32,519 nt of DNA from Acidimicrobiales bacterium. GTDB taxonomy: Bacteria > Actinomycetota > Acidimicrobiia > Acidimicrobiales > Iamiaceae. Position 1 is the stretch's first letter, and each line of letters opens with the position of its first letter. Both the position numbers and the translations under genes were made by a program. The stretch is from the NCBI GenBank assembly GCA_012730075.1, contig JAAYBP010000244.1:1-32519 (forward strand), read 5' to 3'. Shown piece after piece: positions 1 to 11,839 of this stretch. Below the pieces are notes generated by a model. That model searched no databases and was not told the DNA's origin. It was given only the letters and a program-made list of their open reading frames with translations.

Positions 1-33
1 GACCGTGCGGGCGCTCATCTCGACCCACTCCAC
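1..33 (-). CDS. jag: Start of Jag/SpoIIIJ-associated RNA-binding protein (5' fragment only, runs off window)
   Basis: Reverse complement from GTG at 33 reads V-E-W-V-E-M-S-A-R-T-V, resembling the Jag_N start (xEWVExxxxTVEEA); 3 bp downstream of the yidC stop, the usual yidC-jag order. Confidence 0.65.
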   Translation of the reverse strand, partial: MEWVEMSARTV

Positions 34-36
34 GGC

Positions 37-1134
37 TTACCTCCGCTTCTTCTTCTTCTTCGATCGGTTCTGGTTGCTGGGCGCCCGGGTGGGCGCCTGG
101 CGGTTCGGGGACCGCTTGGTGGCGGTGGCGCCTCCCGACGACCCGCCCTTCCCGCCCTTGGTCTCGCCGCCCCTGGTCTCGGTGCCGCCGGAGTCGGCGG
201 GTCCACCGCGGGCGATCGACCTGATCTGGTCGAGCAGACCGCCGGTCTCCGGCGGGGGCGCGGGCTCGTCGCCCCCGTCACCCAGCTTGCGGCGGAGCTG
301 GGCCTCCCGCTCGGCCTTGGCCTTCTCGCTGTACATCGTCCGGGTGATGAAGCCCTGCTGGCCGATGCGGTACACGTTCGAGACCACGAAGTACAGGACG
401 AGACCGGCCTGGAGGGTCAGGGAGAACACCGGCAGGAAGAACGGCATGATCTTCATCAGCGCCTGCTGCTGCGGGTTGATCGCCGCCTGCTGACCCGAGT
501 TGCGGGCCATGATCTGGCGCTGCTGGTACCAGGCGGTGGCCGCCACCACCAGCACGAGGATCAGGTACGGCAGGGCGGCGACGAGGCCCTCGCTCAGCCG
601 GCGGGTGAACCAGTCGGCCAGGTCGAGGCCGAGGAAGCGCATGTGCCGCGACTGGCTGAGGTCGTGGTACAGGTTCGAGCCCTGGTCGACGTACTTGGGG
701 TCGAACGTGCCGAACGTCGGGTGCACGCCACCCCCGGCGGGGTCGCGGACGTAGTTGCCGACGGCGACGCCCATGTCACGCCCGTAGGGCTGGTGCCAGG
801 TGAGCCCCTGGAGCACCTGGTAGAGCACGAAGAACACCGGCATCTGCACCAGCAGCGGCAGGCAGCCGCCGAGCGGGTTGATGTCGTGCTCCTTGTAGAA
901 CGCCATCATCTCCTCGTTGAGCTTCTGGCGGTCGTCCTTGTACTTCACCTGCAACTTGCGCAGCTCGGGCTGGAGCTGCTGCATGGCGATCATCGAGCGG
1001 GTGCTCTTCAGGGTGAGCGGGGTGACGATCACCATCACGCCCAGCGTCAGGAGCATGATCGACAGGCCGTAGGACCCGGTCAGGTCGTAGAAGTACGCCA
1101 GGGCCGACGCGATCGCGTCGAAGAAGAAGTCCAT
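37..1134 (-). CDS. yidC: Membrane protein insertase YidC/Oxa1 family
   Basis: 365 aa; YidC core (GLSIMLLTLGVMVIVTPLTLKSTRSM..., LGGCLPLLVQMPVFFVLYQVL), basic C-terminal tail; ATGA overlap with yidD. Confidence 0.97.
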   Translation of the reverse strand: MDFFFDAIASALAYFYDLTGSYGLSIMLLTLGVMVIVTPLTLKSTRSMIAMQQLQPELRKLQVKYKDDRQKLNEEMMAFYKEHDINPLGGCLPLLVQMPVFFVLYQVLQGLTWHQPYGRDMGVAVGNYVRDPAGGGVHPTFGTFDPKYVDQGSNLYHDLSQSRHMRFLGLDLADWFTRRLSEGLVAALPYLILVLVVAATAWYQQRQIMARNSGQQAAINPQQQALMKIMPFFLPVFSLTLQAGLVLYFVVSNVYRIGQQGFITRTMYSEKAKAEREAQLRRKLGDGGDEPAPPPETGGLLDQIRSIARGGPADSGGTETRGGETKGGKGGSSGGATATKRSPNRQAPTRAPSNQNRSKKKKKRR

Positions 1135-1424
1135 CAGGGGGTCCGATCAGGGCGGGACGGGCCGGCGAGGGCGGGGCCGGCCGGACGGGACGGGCGCTCG
1201 GGCACGGGATCCCACCCGTGCCCGCCGAGGGGCTGGCACCGCGACAACCGGCGGATCGCGAGCCACGTGCCCCGACCGGCGCCGTGGACCTCGATCGCCT
1301 CCACCGCGTAGGCGGAGCACGACGGTTCGTAGCGACAGGGAGAGGGCCGACCGGCGCGGGCCCCCTGGTAGAGGCGCACGGCCCCGGTGAGCAGGCGGGC
1401 GGCGCGGCCCGGTGACGCGGTCAC
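1134..1424 (-). CDS. yidD: Membrane protein insertion efficiency factor YidD
   Basis: 96 aa with [61 protein letters not shown] start, GTGA overlap with rnpA. Confidence 0.95.
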   Translation of the reverse strand: MTASPGRAARLLTGAVRLYQGARAGRPSPCRYEPSCSAYAVEAIEVHGAGRGTWLAIRRLSRCQPLGGHGWDPVPERPSRPAGPALAGPSRPDRTP

Positions 1425-1762
1425 GGCCGGTCCGCCCCGACGGCGCGGGCGACCGCCTGCCCCAGGTGTCGGCGGACGTCGTCGAACGGGGCGGCCGCGA
1501 CCGGCGCGGCCGCGCTCACCAGCAGCGCGCCGGAGGGCAGGGTTCCGGTGAGGGCCAGCTCGTCGACGAGGGGCCGCAGCCGCCGGCGGATGCGGTTGCG
1601 CACGACCGCGGTGCCGGTGCGCTTCCCGATCGCGTACGCGACGAGGCAGCGGTCCTCGCCCGCGACGGGGAGGTAGCGGACGGTCACCGGGCCGGATCGG
1701 CCCCGGCGACCCGCCTCCCGAACGCGGAGCAGGGTGGCGCGGTCACGCAACGGGGCGATCAG
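1421..1762 (-). CDS. rnpA: Ribonuclease P protein component (start codon uncertain: CTG 1762, TTG 1750 or ATG 1924)
   Basis: RnpA signature ([28 protein letters not shown]...[29 protein letters not shown]); position between rpmH and yidD. Confidence 0.9.
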   Translation of the reverse strand: MIAPLRDRATLLRVREAGRRGRSGPVTVRYLPVAGEDRCLVAYAIGKRTGTAVVRNRIRRRLRPLVDELALTGTLPSGALLVSAAAPVAAAPFDDVRRHLGQAVARAVGADRP

Positions 1763-1893
1763 GCGGACAGACGCGCGCGGCCCTTCTGGCGGCGGCTGCG
1801 CAGCACGGCGCGACCGGCGCGGGTCGACATCCGCTTGCGGAAACCGTGCCGCTTCGAGCGGCGACGGACGTTGGGCTGAAAGGTGCGCTTCAC
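1759..1893 (-). CDS. rpmH: 50S ribosomal protein L34
   Basis: 44 aa (V)[43 protein letters not shown] from GTG at 1893; canonical L34. Confidence 0.97.
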   Translation of the reverse strand: MKRTFQPNVRRRSKRHGFRKRMSTRAGRAVLRSRRQKGRARLSA

Positions 1894-2242
1894 TGCTCTC
1901 CTCCTCGGACACCGCGACCTCCACGCCCGACGCCGCCGAAGCGGCGCCGTCGATCCCCGGCCGCCGCGGCCATCCGGCCCCGGGGCCGACCCGATCGTCG
2001 GGCAGGCGCGGGTGCCCCGTGAGTCCACGGGACCGGGGGACACGCTAGAGGGCGCCTCCCGCGCCGGGCAACACGGCTCCCCCGACGGTGGCCCGACGCT
2101 CTCACCAGCGGCGTTGCGTCCTCTTGCACGCGCCCCGATCGACGGTGGTACGGTCGCCCTCCCGGCGCCCCGGCCCCCCCGGTCATCGGCGCTCGGTGCC
2201 ACAGACGACGACCCCACGCCTCTCGCGAGGCGCTTGCTGGCG

Positions 2243-2274
2243 TTGTCCACATCTGTGGATTCCCGTGTGGACGA
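2243..2274. promoter_or_regulatory. DnaA-box cluster just upstream of dnaA
   Basis: TTGTCCACA (2243-2251), TGTGGATTC (2254-2262), TGTGGACGA (2266-2274), ending 22 nt before the dnaA GTG. Confidence 0.7.
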
Positions 2275-2296
2275 GGGGAAAGCCGGAGGATCTCTC

Positions 2297-3715
2297 GTGG
2301 AGGCAGCCGACCATCTGTGGGGCGCCTGCTGCGACTTCCTCCGGGATCAGGTCAGCGACGGGGTCTGGCGCTCGACGTTCCAGGGGATCCGGGCGGTCGA
2401 CGTCGACGACGAGCGTCTGGTCGTCTCGGTACCGAGCGGCGTCGTCGCCGACCGCATCTACGGCCGCTACCGCCCACTGGTCGACGAGGCCCTCCTGTCG
2501 GTCCACGGCGACCCCCTCGACCTGGTGGTCGAGGTGCACGCCCCCCCGGCCGACGCCGACGGCCCCGAACCGGGCGCGGACGACCACGAGATCACCGAGG
2601 GTGACGGCGCGACGACCGCGCGGACGGCGCGGACGCCGGTGAGCGAACCGCTGCGGCTCCGCGAACCCGAGTCCGGGAACGGCGCCGACGCGGTCGATCC
2701 GCTCTACACGTTCGACGACTTCGTGATCGGCCAGTCCAACCGCTTCGCGTTCGCGGCGTCGATGGCGGTGGCCGAGACCCCCGGCCGCGCCTACAACCCG
2801 CTCTTCATCTACGGCGACGCCGGGCTCGGGAAGACCCACCTGCTCCAGTCGATCCGCGCCTACGTCGGGCTCAACTACCCGAACAAGGTCGTCCGCTACG
2901 TGTCGACCGAACGGTTCCTGAACGACTTCATCGAGGGCATCCGCCTGAAGACGATGAACGAGTTCAAGCGGCGGTACCGCGAGCTCGACGTGCTGCTGGT
3001 CGACGACATCCAGTTCATCGAGGGCGCCGAGCGGTTCCAGGAGGAGTTCTTCCACACGTTCAACGAGCTGCACGCCCGGCGCAGCCAGATCGTGCTGACC
3101 TCCGACCGCAGCCCCGACGCCATCGCCACCCTCGAGCACCGGCTCCGCAGCCGGTTCCGCATGGGACTGATCACCGACATCCAGCCGCCCGACGTCGAGA
3201 CCCGCCTCGCCATCCTCAAGAAGAAGGCCGAACGGGCCCCGATCCAGGTCCCCGACGACGTCCTCGAGTTCATCGCCACCCACATCTCGGACAACATCCG
3301 CGAGCTCGAAGGCGCCCTGACCAGGGTCTCGGCCTACGCCGCGCTCTACCAGCGCGACCTGGGCGTCAGCCTCGCCGAGCAGGTGCTGTCCGACATCCTC
3401 GGCGAGAGCCAGAGCCGCACGGTCAGCGTGGCGACGATCCTCGACAAGGTGTCCCAGCGCTACGGGTTCAGCGTCGAGGAGATCACCGGCAAGAGCCGCC
3501 GCCGGCCACTCGTCACCGCCCGCCAGGTCGCGATGTACGTGATCCGCGAGCTGACCGACCTCAGCTACCCGGCGATCGCCCGGGAGTTCGGCGGCCGCGA
3601 CCACACCACCGTCATGCACGCGGTCAGCAAGATCGAGAACCTGATGGCGGAGCGCAAGCCCATCTTCCACCAGGTCCAGGCGCTGCTCCAGGAGCTCCGG
3701 AAGGGCGTCGATTGA
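2297..3715 (+). CDS. dnaA: Chromosomal replication initiator DnaA
   Basis: GTG start with GGAGGA 6 nt upstream; [39 protein letters not shown]-terminal [17 protein letters not shown]. The ORF call at 1883 is an upstream extension. Confidence 0.98.
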   Translation: MEAADHLWGACCDFLRDQVSDGVWRSTFQGIRAVDVDDERLVVSVPSGVVADRIYGRYRPLVDEALLSVHGDPLDLVVEVHAPPADADGPEPGADDHEITEGDGATTARTARTPVSEPLRLREPESGNGADAVDPLYTFDDFVIGQSNRFAFAASMAVAETPGRAYNPLFIYGDAGLGKTHLLQSIRAYVGLNYPNKVVRYVSTERFLNDFIEGIRLKTMNEFKRRYRELDVLLVDDIQFIEGAERFQEEFFHTFNELHARRSQIVLTSDRSPDAIATLEHRLRSRFRMGLITDIQPPDVETRLAILKKKAERAPIQVPDDVLEFIATHISDNIRELEGALTRVSAYAALYQRDLGVSLAEQVLSDILGESQSRTVSVATILDKVSQRYGFSVEEITGKSRRRPLVTARQVAMYVIRELTDLSYPAIAREFGGRDHTTVMHAVSKIENLMAERKPIFHQVQALLQELRKGVD

Positions 3716-4103
3716 CCGCCCGTGGGACCCGGCGGACCACCGCCGCGGGCCGGTCCGGTCGGCGCGGGGGCGCGCTGGTGTTCTGCACAGGTGTGGACGA
3801 ACGTGTGGACCTGCCGTGGACCAGCGTGTGGGTCGACGGGGGACGCGAGGTGGACGCGATGTCGATGGCCGGGGGCCCGCGGTGGACACCCGTCGGTCCA
3901 TCCGCGCCGACCACCCACGACCTGTGGAACGCTGTGGACGTCTGTGGATCACCGACACCCGGTCTGACCTGCGCAGACGCCGGTTCGTCCACGTTCCACA
4001 GCCACCCCTACCCCTATTACCCGAATGAAGATCCGGTTGTGGGAGTCCTCGATCCCGACCCCCGACCCTCCGCCGGACGGCGGGGAGAAAGCGAGCACCG
4101 TCG
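3716..4103. other. Probable oriC in the dnaA-dnaN intergenic region
   Basis: Multiple DnaA-box-like 9-mers: TGTGGACGA 3792, TGTGGACCT 3804, CGTGGACCA 3815, TGTGGGTCG 3827, TGTGGAACG 3923, TGTGGACGT 3933, TGTGGATCA 3943, inverted TCGTCCACG 3985 and CGTTCCACA 3992, followed by a locally AT-richer tract around 4008-4033. Confidence 0.88.
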
Positions 4104-5192
4104 GTGAAGTTCCGTTGCGAGCGTGATGACCTGGTCGAGGCCCTCGGCACCGCCGGGCGGGCGGTGGCCAACCGCGGCGGGGCCCTGCCGGTCCTCTCGG
4201 GGGTCCGGATGGAGCTGACCGGCTCGCGCCTCCAGCTCACCGGCAGCGACCTCGACCTCACGATCGCCGTCTCGGCCGAGGTCGGCGGCGAGACCGACGG
4301 CGTGGCGGTGGTGCCGGCCAAGATCGCGTCGGACGTGGTGCGCTCCCTCGATGCCGGCAGCGTCGAGGTGCTGGTCGAGGGCGACGAGGCCCAGATCAGC
4401 TCGGGCCGGTTCTCGTCGTCGATCCGGCTGTTGCCCGCCGACGAGTTCCCGCGGCTCGCCCCGCCCGCCGAGCGCGCCGTCACCCTCGACGCCGCCGACC
4501 TGGCCACCGCCTTGTCCCAGGTGGTGCCGGCGGCCAGCAACGACGACGCCCGGCCGATCCTCACCGGTGTGCTGATGGCGGCCGAGGGATCGGGTCTGCG
4601 CCTGGTCGCCACCGACTCCTACCGCCTGGCGGTGCGCGACCTCGAGGGCAGCGCGGTGCTCGACGAGGGCCAGAGCGTCCTCGTGCCGTCGCGGGCGCTG
4701 CGCGAGCTGGTGCGCGCCCTCGGCGAGGGCGAGGTCACGCTCCGCCTCGGCGAGCGGGAGGCGACCTTCGAGGTCGACACCATGCGGCTCACGACCCGCC
4801 TGATCGAGGGCGAGTTCCCCAACTACCGGGGACTGATCCCCTCGACGTACCCGAACCGCATGGTCGTGTCGCGCGAGGCGCTCGGCGACGCGGTGCGGCG
4901 CGTCCGCCTGATGGCCCGCGAGGCGACGCCGGTGCGGCTGACGATGAGCGACGACGGCGTCGAGCTCGACGCCGTCACCCAGGACATCGGCCAGGCCAGC
5001 GAGGCGGTCGACGCGCGCTTCGAGGGCAGCGAGCTGACGGTCGGCTTCAACCCCGACTACCTCCTCGACGGCATCGAGGTCACCCCCGGCGACGAGGTCG
5101 CCCTGGAGACCACCGACGCCAACAAGCCGGCGGTGCTGCGGGCGATCGGGCGGGAGGACTTCCTGTACCTGCTCATGCCGGTGCGCATCTGA
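4104..5192 (+). CDS. dnaN: DNA polymerase III subunit beta (sliding clamp)
   Basis: 362 aa; GTG start MKFRCERDDLVEALGTAGRAVANRGGALPVLSGV...; ends YLLMPVRI. Confidence 0.98.
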   Translation: MKFRCERDDLVEALGTAGRAVANRGGALPVLSGVRMELTGSRLQLTGSDLDLTIAVSAEVGGETDGVAVVPAKIASDVVRSLDAGSVEVLVEGDEAQISSGRFSSSIRLLPADEFPRLAPPAERAVTLDAADLATALSQVVPAASNDDARPILTGVLMAAEGSGLRLVATDSYRLAVRDLEGSAVLDEGQSVLVPSRALRELVRALGEGEVTLRLGEREATFEVDTMRLTTRLIEGEFPNYRGLIPSTYPNRMVVSREALGDAVRRVRLMAREATPVRLTMSDDGVELDAVTQDIGQASEAVDARFEGSELTVGFNPDYLLDGIEVTPGDEVALETTDANKPAVLRAIGREDFLYLLMPVRI

Positions 5193-5217
5193 CCGCCCAC
5201 CCGGGGTCGACCGTCCG

Positions 5218-6300
5218 GTGCTGTTGACGCGGGTCTGGCTGACCGACTTCCGCAACTACGCCTCGGCCGAGCTCGAGCCGGCGCCGGGCCTGACGGTGAT
5301 CGTCGGCGCCAACGGCCAGGGCAAGAGCAACCTCCTGGAGGCGGTCGGCTGGTTGGCCGGCCTGCGCTCGTTCCGGGCCGCCCCCACCGAGGCCCTGGTA
5401 CGGGTGGGTGCCGACCAGGCGATCGTCCGCGGCGAGGCCGACCGCGCCGGGCGGGCGCTCCTGATCGAGTGCGAGATCTCACGGACCGGGCGCAACCGGA
5501 CGCTGGTCAACCGCCAGCCGGTGCGCCGGACGCGCGACGCGCTCGACCACCTGAGGGCGGTCAGCTTCGCCCCCGACGACCTGGAGCTGGTCAAGGGGGG
5601 CCCGGCCGAGCGCCGCCGCTATGTCGACGATCTGCTGGTCGCGGTGCACCCCCGGTACGAGACGGTCCGCAGCGACCTCGACCGGATCCTCCGCCAGCGC
5701 GCCGCGGTGCTGAAGCAGTCCGGCGGGCGGTCGTCCCCGGAGATCGAGGCGACGCTCGACGTGTGGGACACCCGCCTGGCCGCCACCGGCGAGGAACTGG
5801 CCGAGGGCCGGGCCGCGCTGCTCGCCGACCTGGCCCCGATCGTCGCCCGGGCCTACCTCGACCTGGCGGACGCGGGCGCGGTCGACGTCACCTACGCGCC
5901 GGCGTGGCGGGCCGAGGGCCTGGCCGGCGCCCTCGCCGCGGCGCGCCCCGACGAGCTGCGTCGGGGTGTCAGCCTCGTCGGGCCCCACCGCGACGACGTC
6001 GGGCTCGACCTCGACGGCCTGCCGACGCGGACCCACGCGTCGCAGGGCGAGCAGCGCTCCCTGGCCCTGGCCCTGCGCCTGGCGGCCGCCCGGCGCCTGG
6101 CGACGACGCTCGACACCCCGCCCCTGCTCCTGCTCGACGACGTGTTCTCCGAGCTCGACGACGCCCGGGGCGAGGCGCTCCTGGCCCACCTCCCACCGGG
6201 TCAGACGCTGGTCACCACGGCCACCGCCATCCCGCCCGGGAGCCGCCCCGAGCGGGTGTTCCGCGTCGAGTCGGGAGCGGTCGTGCCCGACCTCGGCTAG
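5218..6300 (+). CDS. recF: DNA replication and repair protein RecF
   Basis: 360 aa; LTDFRNYASAELEPAPGLTVIVGANGQGKSNLLEAVGWL (Walker A), SQGEQRSLALALRLA, LLLLDDVFSELD. Confidence 0.97.
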   Translation: MLLTRVWLTDFRNYASAELEPAPGLTVIVGANGQGKSNLLEAVGWLAGLRSFRAAPTEALVRVGADQAIVRGEADRAGRALLIECEISRTGRNRTLVNRQPVRRTRDALDHLRAVSFAPDDLELVKGGPAERRRYVDDLLVAVHPRYETVRSDLDRILRQRAAVLKQSGGRSSPEIEATLDVWDTRLAATGEELAEGRAALLADLAPIVARAYLDLADAGAVDVTYAPAWRAEGLAGALAAARPDELRRGVSLVGPHRDDVGLDLDGLPTRTHASQGEQRSLALALRLAAARRLATTLDTPPLLLLDDVFSELDDARGEALLAHLPPGQTLVTTATAIPPGSRPERVFRVESGAVVPDLG

Positions 6301-6329
6301 CAGCGCGGCCCCTGGGCCATCATGGCGGG

Positions 6330-6668
6330 GTGCCCCGGGACCGACGCTCCGACCGAGACGGCTCCGCACGCGGCCCGACGCCGATCGGCGAGGCGCTCGA
6401 CCGCGTGCTCGCGGGGCTCGGCGCGCCGCCGGCCTCGGCCCTCGAGCGGGTGATCCGGGCCTGGCCCGACCTGGTCGGTCCGGCCGCGGCCGAGGCGCTC
6501 CGCCCCGTCGCGGTGCGTGACGGTGAGCTGGTGGTCACCGCGGACGACCCCGCGTGGGTCGGGCAGGCCCGCTGGCTGGAGGACGGCGTGGTGAGCGGCC
6601 TGGCGGACGTCCTCGGACCCGGCGTGGTGACCCGCCTGCGGGCCCGGCGACCGGCCCGCCGGAGCTAG
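6330..6668 (+). CDS. DUF721 / DciA-like protein
   Basis: 112 aa from GTG at 6330: PIGEALDRVLAGLGAPPASALERVIRAWPDLVGPAAAEALRPVAVRDGELVVTADDPAWVGQARWL; DUF721 pattern in recF-gyrB position. Confidence 0.85.
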   Translation: MPRDRRSDRDGSARGPTPIGEALDRVLAGLGAPPASALERVIRAWPDLVGPAAAEALRPVAVRDGELVVTADDPAWVGQARWLEDGVVSGLADVLGPGVVTRLRARRPARRS

Positions 6669-6733
6669 GCGCGCCGCGGCGTCCGCGGGCTCCGGGCGCG
6701 GCCGCCCGGGCCGCCGTCGGTGCACGGCGCTGA

Positions 6734-6760
6734 CGTACCCCCCTGGTACGATGGGGGGCA
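6734..6760 (+). promoter_or_regulatory. Candidate gyrB promoter with extended -10 (TGGTACGAT) inside a C6/G6 dyad
   Basis: GTACCCCCC-TGGTACGAT-GGGGGG; -10 TACGAT at 6747-6752, about 140 nt upstream of the gyrB start. Confidence 0.5.
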
Positions 6761-6894
6761 TCGTCAACGCCTGTCGAGACCAGCGTCCCCACCGACCATC
6801 GGGCGGGTTCGCAGGCGGTGGCATCGAGGCCGGAAGCGGCCTCGGATCGTTCGTGAGCACGTTGCTCTCCCCGCCGTCCTGAGAGGTCGCGCCC

Positions 6895-8823
<1,929 letters not shown>

Positions 8824-8886
8824 GGCGCCCGGCCACCGCCGCCGGCGCCCCCACCCGAGGACGAGAGGACCCGAGGAAGCCACCGA

Positions 8887-11382
8887 ATGACCGACGACCA
8901 GAACCCGACCGACGAGCCGTCCGACGCCGACCTGCCCGGCTCCGCCGACAGCAGCGTGGAGCTGATCGAGATCGAGGAGGAGATGGAACGCTCGTTCCTC
9001 GACTACTCGATGTCGGTCATCGTGTCGCGGGCCCTGCCCGACGTGCGCGACGGGCTCAAGCCGGTGCACCGCCGCATCCTCTGGGGCATGCACGACGTCG
9101 GCGCCCGGCCCGACCGTCCGTTCATGAAGTGCGCGCGCGTCACCGGCGACGTCATGGGCAAGTACCACCCCCACGGCGACGGGGCGATCTACGACGCCCT
9201 CGTCCGCATGGCCCAGCCGCACTCGCTGCGGCACCCGCTCGTATCGGGGCACGGCAACTTCGGCTCGCCCGACGACGGCCCCGCCGCCGCCCGCTACACC
9301 GAGTGCCGCCTCGCCCCGCTCGCCCAGGCGATGCTCGCCGACATCGACCAGGACACGGTCGACTTCGTGGACAACTACTCCGGCGAGTTCGAGGAGCCGT
9401 CGGTGCTCCCCAGCCGGTTCCCCAACCTGCTGGTCAACGGCTCGCAGGGCATCGCGGTCGGCATGGCCACCAACATCCCGCCCCACAACCTGGGCGAGAT
9501 CATCGACGCGACCACCTACCTGATCGACCACCCCGAGGCCACCGTCGACGAGCTGGTCAACGCCGGCATCGTCAAGGGCCCCGACTTCCCGACCGCGGGG
9601 CTGATCCTCGGCCGGGCCGGCATCCTCGACGCCCAGCGCACCGGCCGCGGGTCGATCCGCATGCGCGCCCGGGCCGAGATCGAGGAGAGCGGCGGCAAGC
9701 GGGGCGACCGCATCGTCGTCACCGAGCTGCCGTACCAGGTCGGCCCGCGGACGGTCCTCGCCAAGATCAGCGAGCTGGTCGCGGCCAAGGAGATCGAGGG
9801 GATCGCCGACGCCAACGACGAGTCCTCCGGTGGCGAGACGCGCATCGTGATCACGCTCAAGCGCGACGCGCCGGCGCTGATCATCCTCAACAACCTCTAC
9901 AAGCGCACCCCCCTCCAGACGTCCTTCGGGGTGAACACGGTCGCCCTCGTCGACGGCGTGCCCCGCACGCTCAACCTGCGCGACGCGCTGTGGCACTACC
10001 TGGAGCACCAGGTCGAGGTCATCACCCGGCGCTCCGAGTACCGGCTGGCCAAGGCCCGGGCCCGCGCCCACATCGTCGAGGGCCTGCTGAAGGCGCTCGA
10101 CCTGATCGACGAGATCATCGCCGCCATCCGAGCCTCGGCCGACAAGCCGGCGGCCAGCGCCGCGCTCCAGGCCGCGCCGTTCGAGTTCACCGAGGTCCAG
10201 GCCGAGTACATCCTCGAGATGCAGCTCCACCGCCTCACCCGGCTGGGCCGGGCGCAGCTCGAGGAGGAGATGGAGGAGCTGCGCGCCCGCATCGCCGAGC
10301 TCGAGGCGATCCTCGGCGACCGCGAGGTGCTGATGGGCGTCATCAAGACCGAGCTGACCGAGATCCGCGGCAAGTACGCCGACGACCGTCGCACCGAGAT
10401 CACGTTCGACCCGGGTGACATGAACCTCGAGGACCTCATCGACGACGAGGACCTCATCGTCACCATGACCGCCAAGGGCTACGTGAAGACCGTGTCGGTC
10501 GACGCGTTCCGCAGCCAGGGTCGCGGCGGCCGCGGCGTCGCCGGCGCCAACCTGCGCGACGAGGACTACATCGCCCACATCGTCACCACCACCGCTCACG
10601 CCTACCTGCTGTTCTTCTCCAACCGCGGACGCGTGTACCGGCTCAAGGCGCACGAGATCCCGATGAAGGAGCGCACGGCGAGGGGCACCGCCATCGTCAA
10701 CCTGCTGCCGCTGCAACCCGACGAGCGCATCCAGGCGATCATCGACACCCGCGACTACGAGTCGAACCAGTACCTCTTCTTCGCCACCACCGGTGGCCAG
10801 GTGAAGAAGACCCGGTTCACCGAGTACGACTCGTCGTTGAGGGCCGGGATCATCGCCATCAACCTCCGCGACGGCGACGAGCTGGTCAAGGTCATCCCGT
10901 GCAACGACGGCGACGACGTGTTCATGGTCAGCCGGGCCGGGATGACCATCCGCTTCAGCCAGGACGACGTCCGCCCCATGGGTCGCTCGGCCGCCGGGGT
11001 CCGCGGCATGCGCATGAAGGACGGCGACGAGGTCGTGAGCTGCGACGTGGCCCGCGACGACACCGCCATCCTGATCGTGACCGACGCCGGCTACGGCAAG
11101 CGCACCCAGCTCGACAAGTTCAACCAGCAGGGCCGCGGCGGCCAGGGCGTCCGGGGCATCCGCCTCACCGCCAAGAAGGGCCGGGTCGCATCGGCGTTCA
11201 TGGTCGGGCTCGACGACGAGATCTTCGTGATCGCGTCCGGCGGGGTCGTGATCCGCATGGGCGTGCGCGACATCTCCTCCCAGGGGCGCGACGCCACGGG
11301 CGTAAGGGTCATGAACCTCGACGACGGCCAGACCGTCGCCGCGGTGGCCCCGGTGCTGGGCGACAACGAGACCGACGAGTGA
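8887..11382 (+). CDS. gyrA: DNA gyrase subunit A
   Basis: 831 aa; [49 protein letters not shown]-terminal GyrA box QGRGGRGV and repeats. Confidence 0.99.
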   Translation: MTDDQNPTDEPSDADLPGSADSSVELIEIEEEMERSFLDYSMSVIVSRALPDVRDGLKPVHRRILWGMHDVGARPDRPFMKCARVTGDVMGKYHPHGDGAIYDALVRMAQPHSLRHPLVSGHGNFGSPDDGPAAARYTECRLAPLAQAMLADIDQDTVDFVDNYSGEFEEPSVLPSRFPNLLVNGSQGIAVGMATNIPPHNLGEIIDATTYLIDHPEATVDELVNAGIVKGPDFPTAGLILGRAGILDAQRTGRGSIRMRARAEIEESGGKRGDRIVVTELPYQVGPRTVLAKISELVAAKEIEGIADANDESSGGETRIVITLKRDAPALIILNNLYKRTPLQTSFGVNTVALVDGVPRTLNLRDALWHYLEHQVEVITRRSEYRLAKARARAHIVEGLLKALDLIDEIIAAIRASADKPAASAALQAAPFEFTEVQAEYILEMQLHRLTRLGRAQLEEEMEELRARIAELEAILGDREVLMGVIKTELTEIRGKYADDRRTEITFDPGDMNLEDLIDDEDLIVTMTAKGYVKTVSVDAFRSQGRGGRGVAGANLRDEDYIAHIVTTTAHAYLLFFSNRGRVYRLKAHEIPMKERTARGTAIVNLLPLQPDERIQAIIDTRDYESNQYLFFATTGGQVKKTRFTEYDSSLRAGIIAINLRDGDELVKVIPCNDGDDVFMVSRAGMTIRFSQDDVRPMGRSAAGVRGMRMKDGDEVVSCDVARDDTAILIVTDAGYGKRTQLDKFNQQGRGGQGVRGIRLTAKKGRVASAFMVGLDDEIFVIASGGVVIRMGVRDISSQGRDATGVRVMNLDDGQTVAAVAPVLGDNETDE

Positions 11383-11383
11383 C

Positions 11384-11408
11384 GGCCGCGGGGCACCGCC
11401 CCGCGGCC
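11384..11408. terminator. Hairpin terminator candidate after gyrA
   Basis: Perfect 11-bp inverted repeat GGCCGCGGGGC-ACC-GCCCCGCGGCC directly after the gyrA stop; no T-tract. Confidence 0.6.
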
Positions 11409-11479
11409 ATCACGGCCAGTGTCACTTCCCTCCGAACCCGCTTCCCCCGCAACCCAGTGACGAGGACGGGAGGTCGACG

Positions 11480-11800
11480 ATGGTGTCGACACGAGGCGAT
11501 GGCGGTCAGTCGACCCCGCTGATGGCGGCGGCGGTCGTCCTGGCCGCGGTGGTGCTGTGGATCCTCGCCGGCCGGGCCGGTGTCGCCGTCGACGCAGCGC
11601 GGGCCCGCACGGCCGCGGACGCCGCCGCCCTGGCCGGGGCGGCCGAGGGGCGACCCGCCGCCGAGGACCACGCCGGGGCCAACGGAGGCGTCGTGGTCTC
11701 GTACCGCACCGTCGACGACGACGTGGTGGTCACGGTCCGGGTCGGCGAGGCGAAGGCGACGGCGCGGGCCCGGCGGACGGGGGAGTGGCCCACGGGATGA
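11480..11800 (+). CDS. TadE/TadG-like (Flp pilus-type) single-TM protein
   Basis: 106 aa; GDGGQSTPLMAAAVVLAAVVLWILAGRAGVAVDAARARTAADAAALAGA, the usual actinobacterial TadE/G-like N-terminus. Confidence 0.7.
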   Translation: MVSTRGDGGQSTPLMAAAVVLAAVVLWILAGRAGVAVDAARARTAADAAALAGAAEGRPAAEDHAGANGGVVVSYRTVDDDVVVTVRVGEAKATARARRTGEWPTG

Positions 11801-11839
11801 CGGCGGGGCGGCGACCGGCATCCCTTACACTTGCTCCTC

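Noticed and set aside
2183-4612. 809-aa minus-strand ORF across dnaA, oriC and dnaN
   Set aside because: Antisense to two certain genes and passes through oriC DnaA boxes; no domain.
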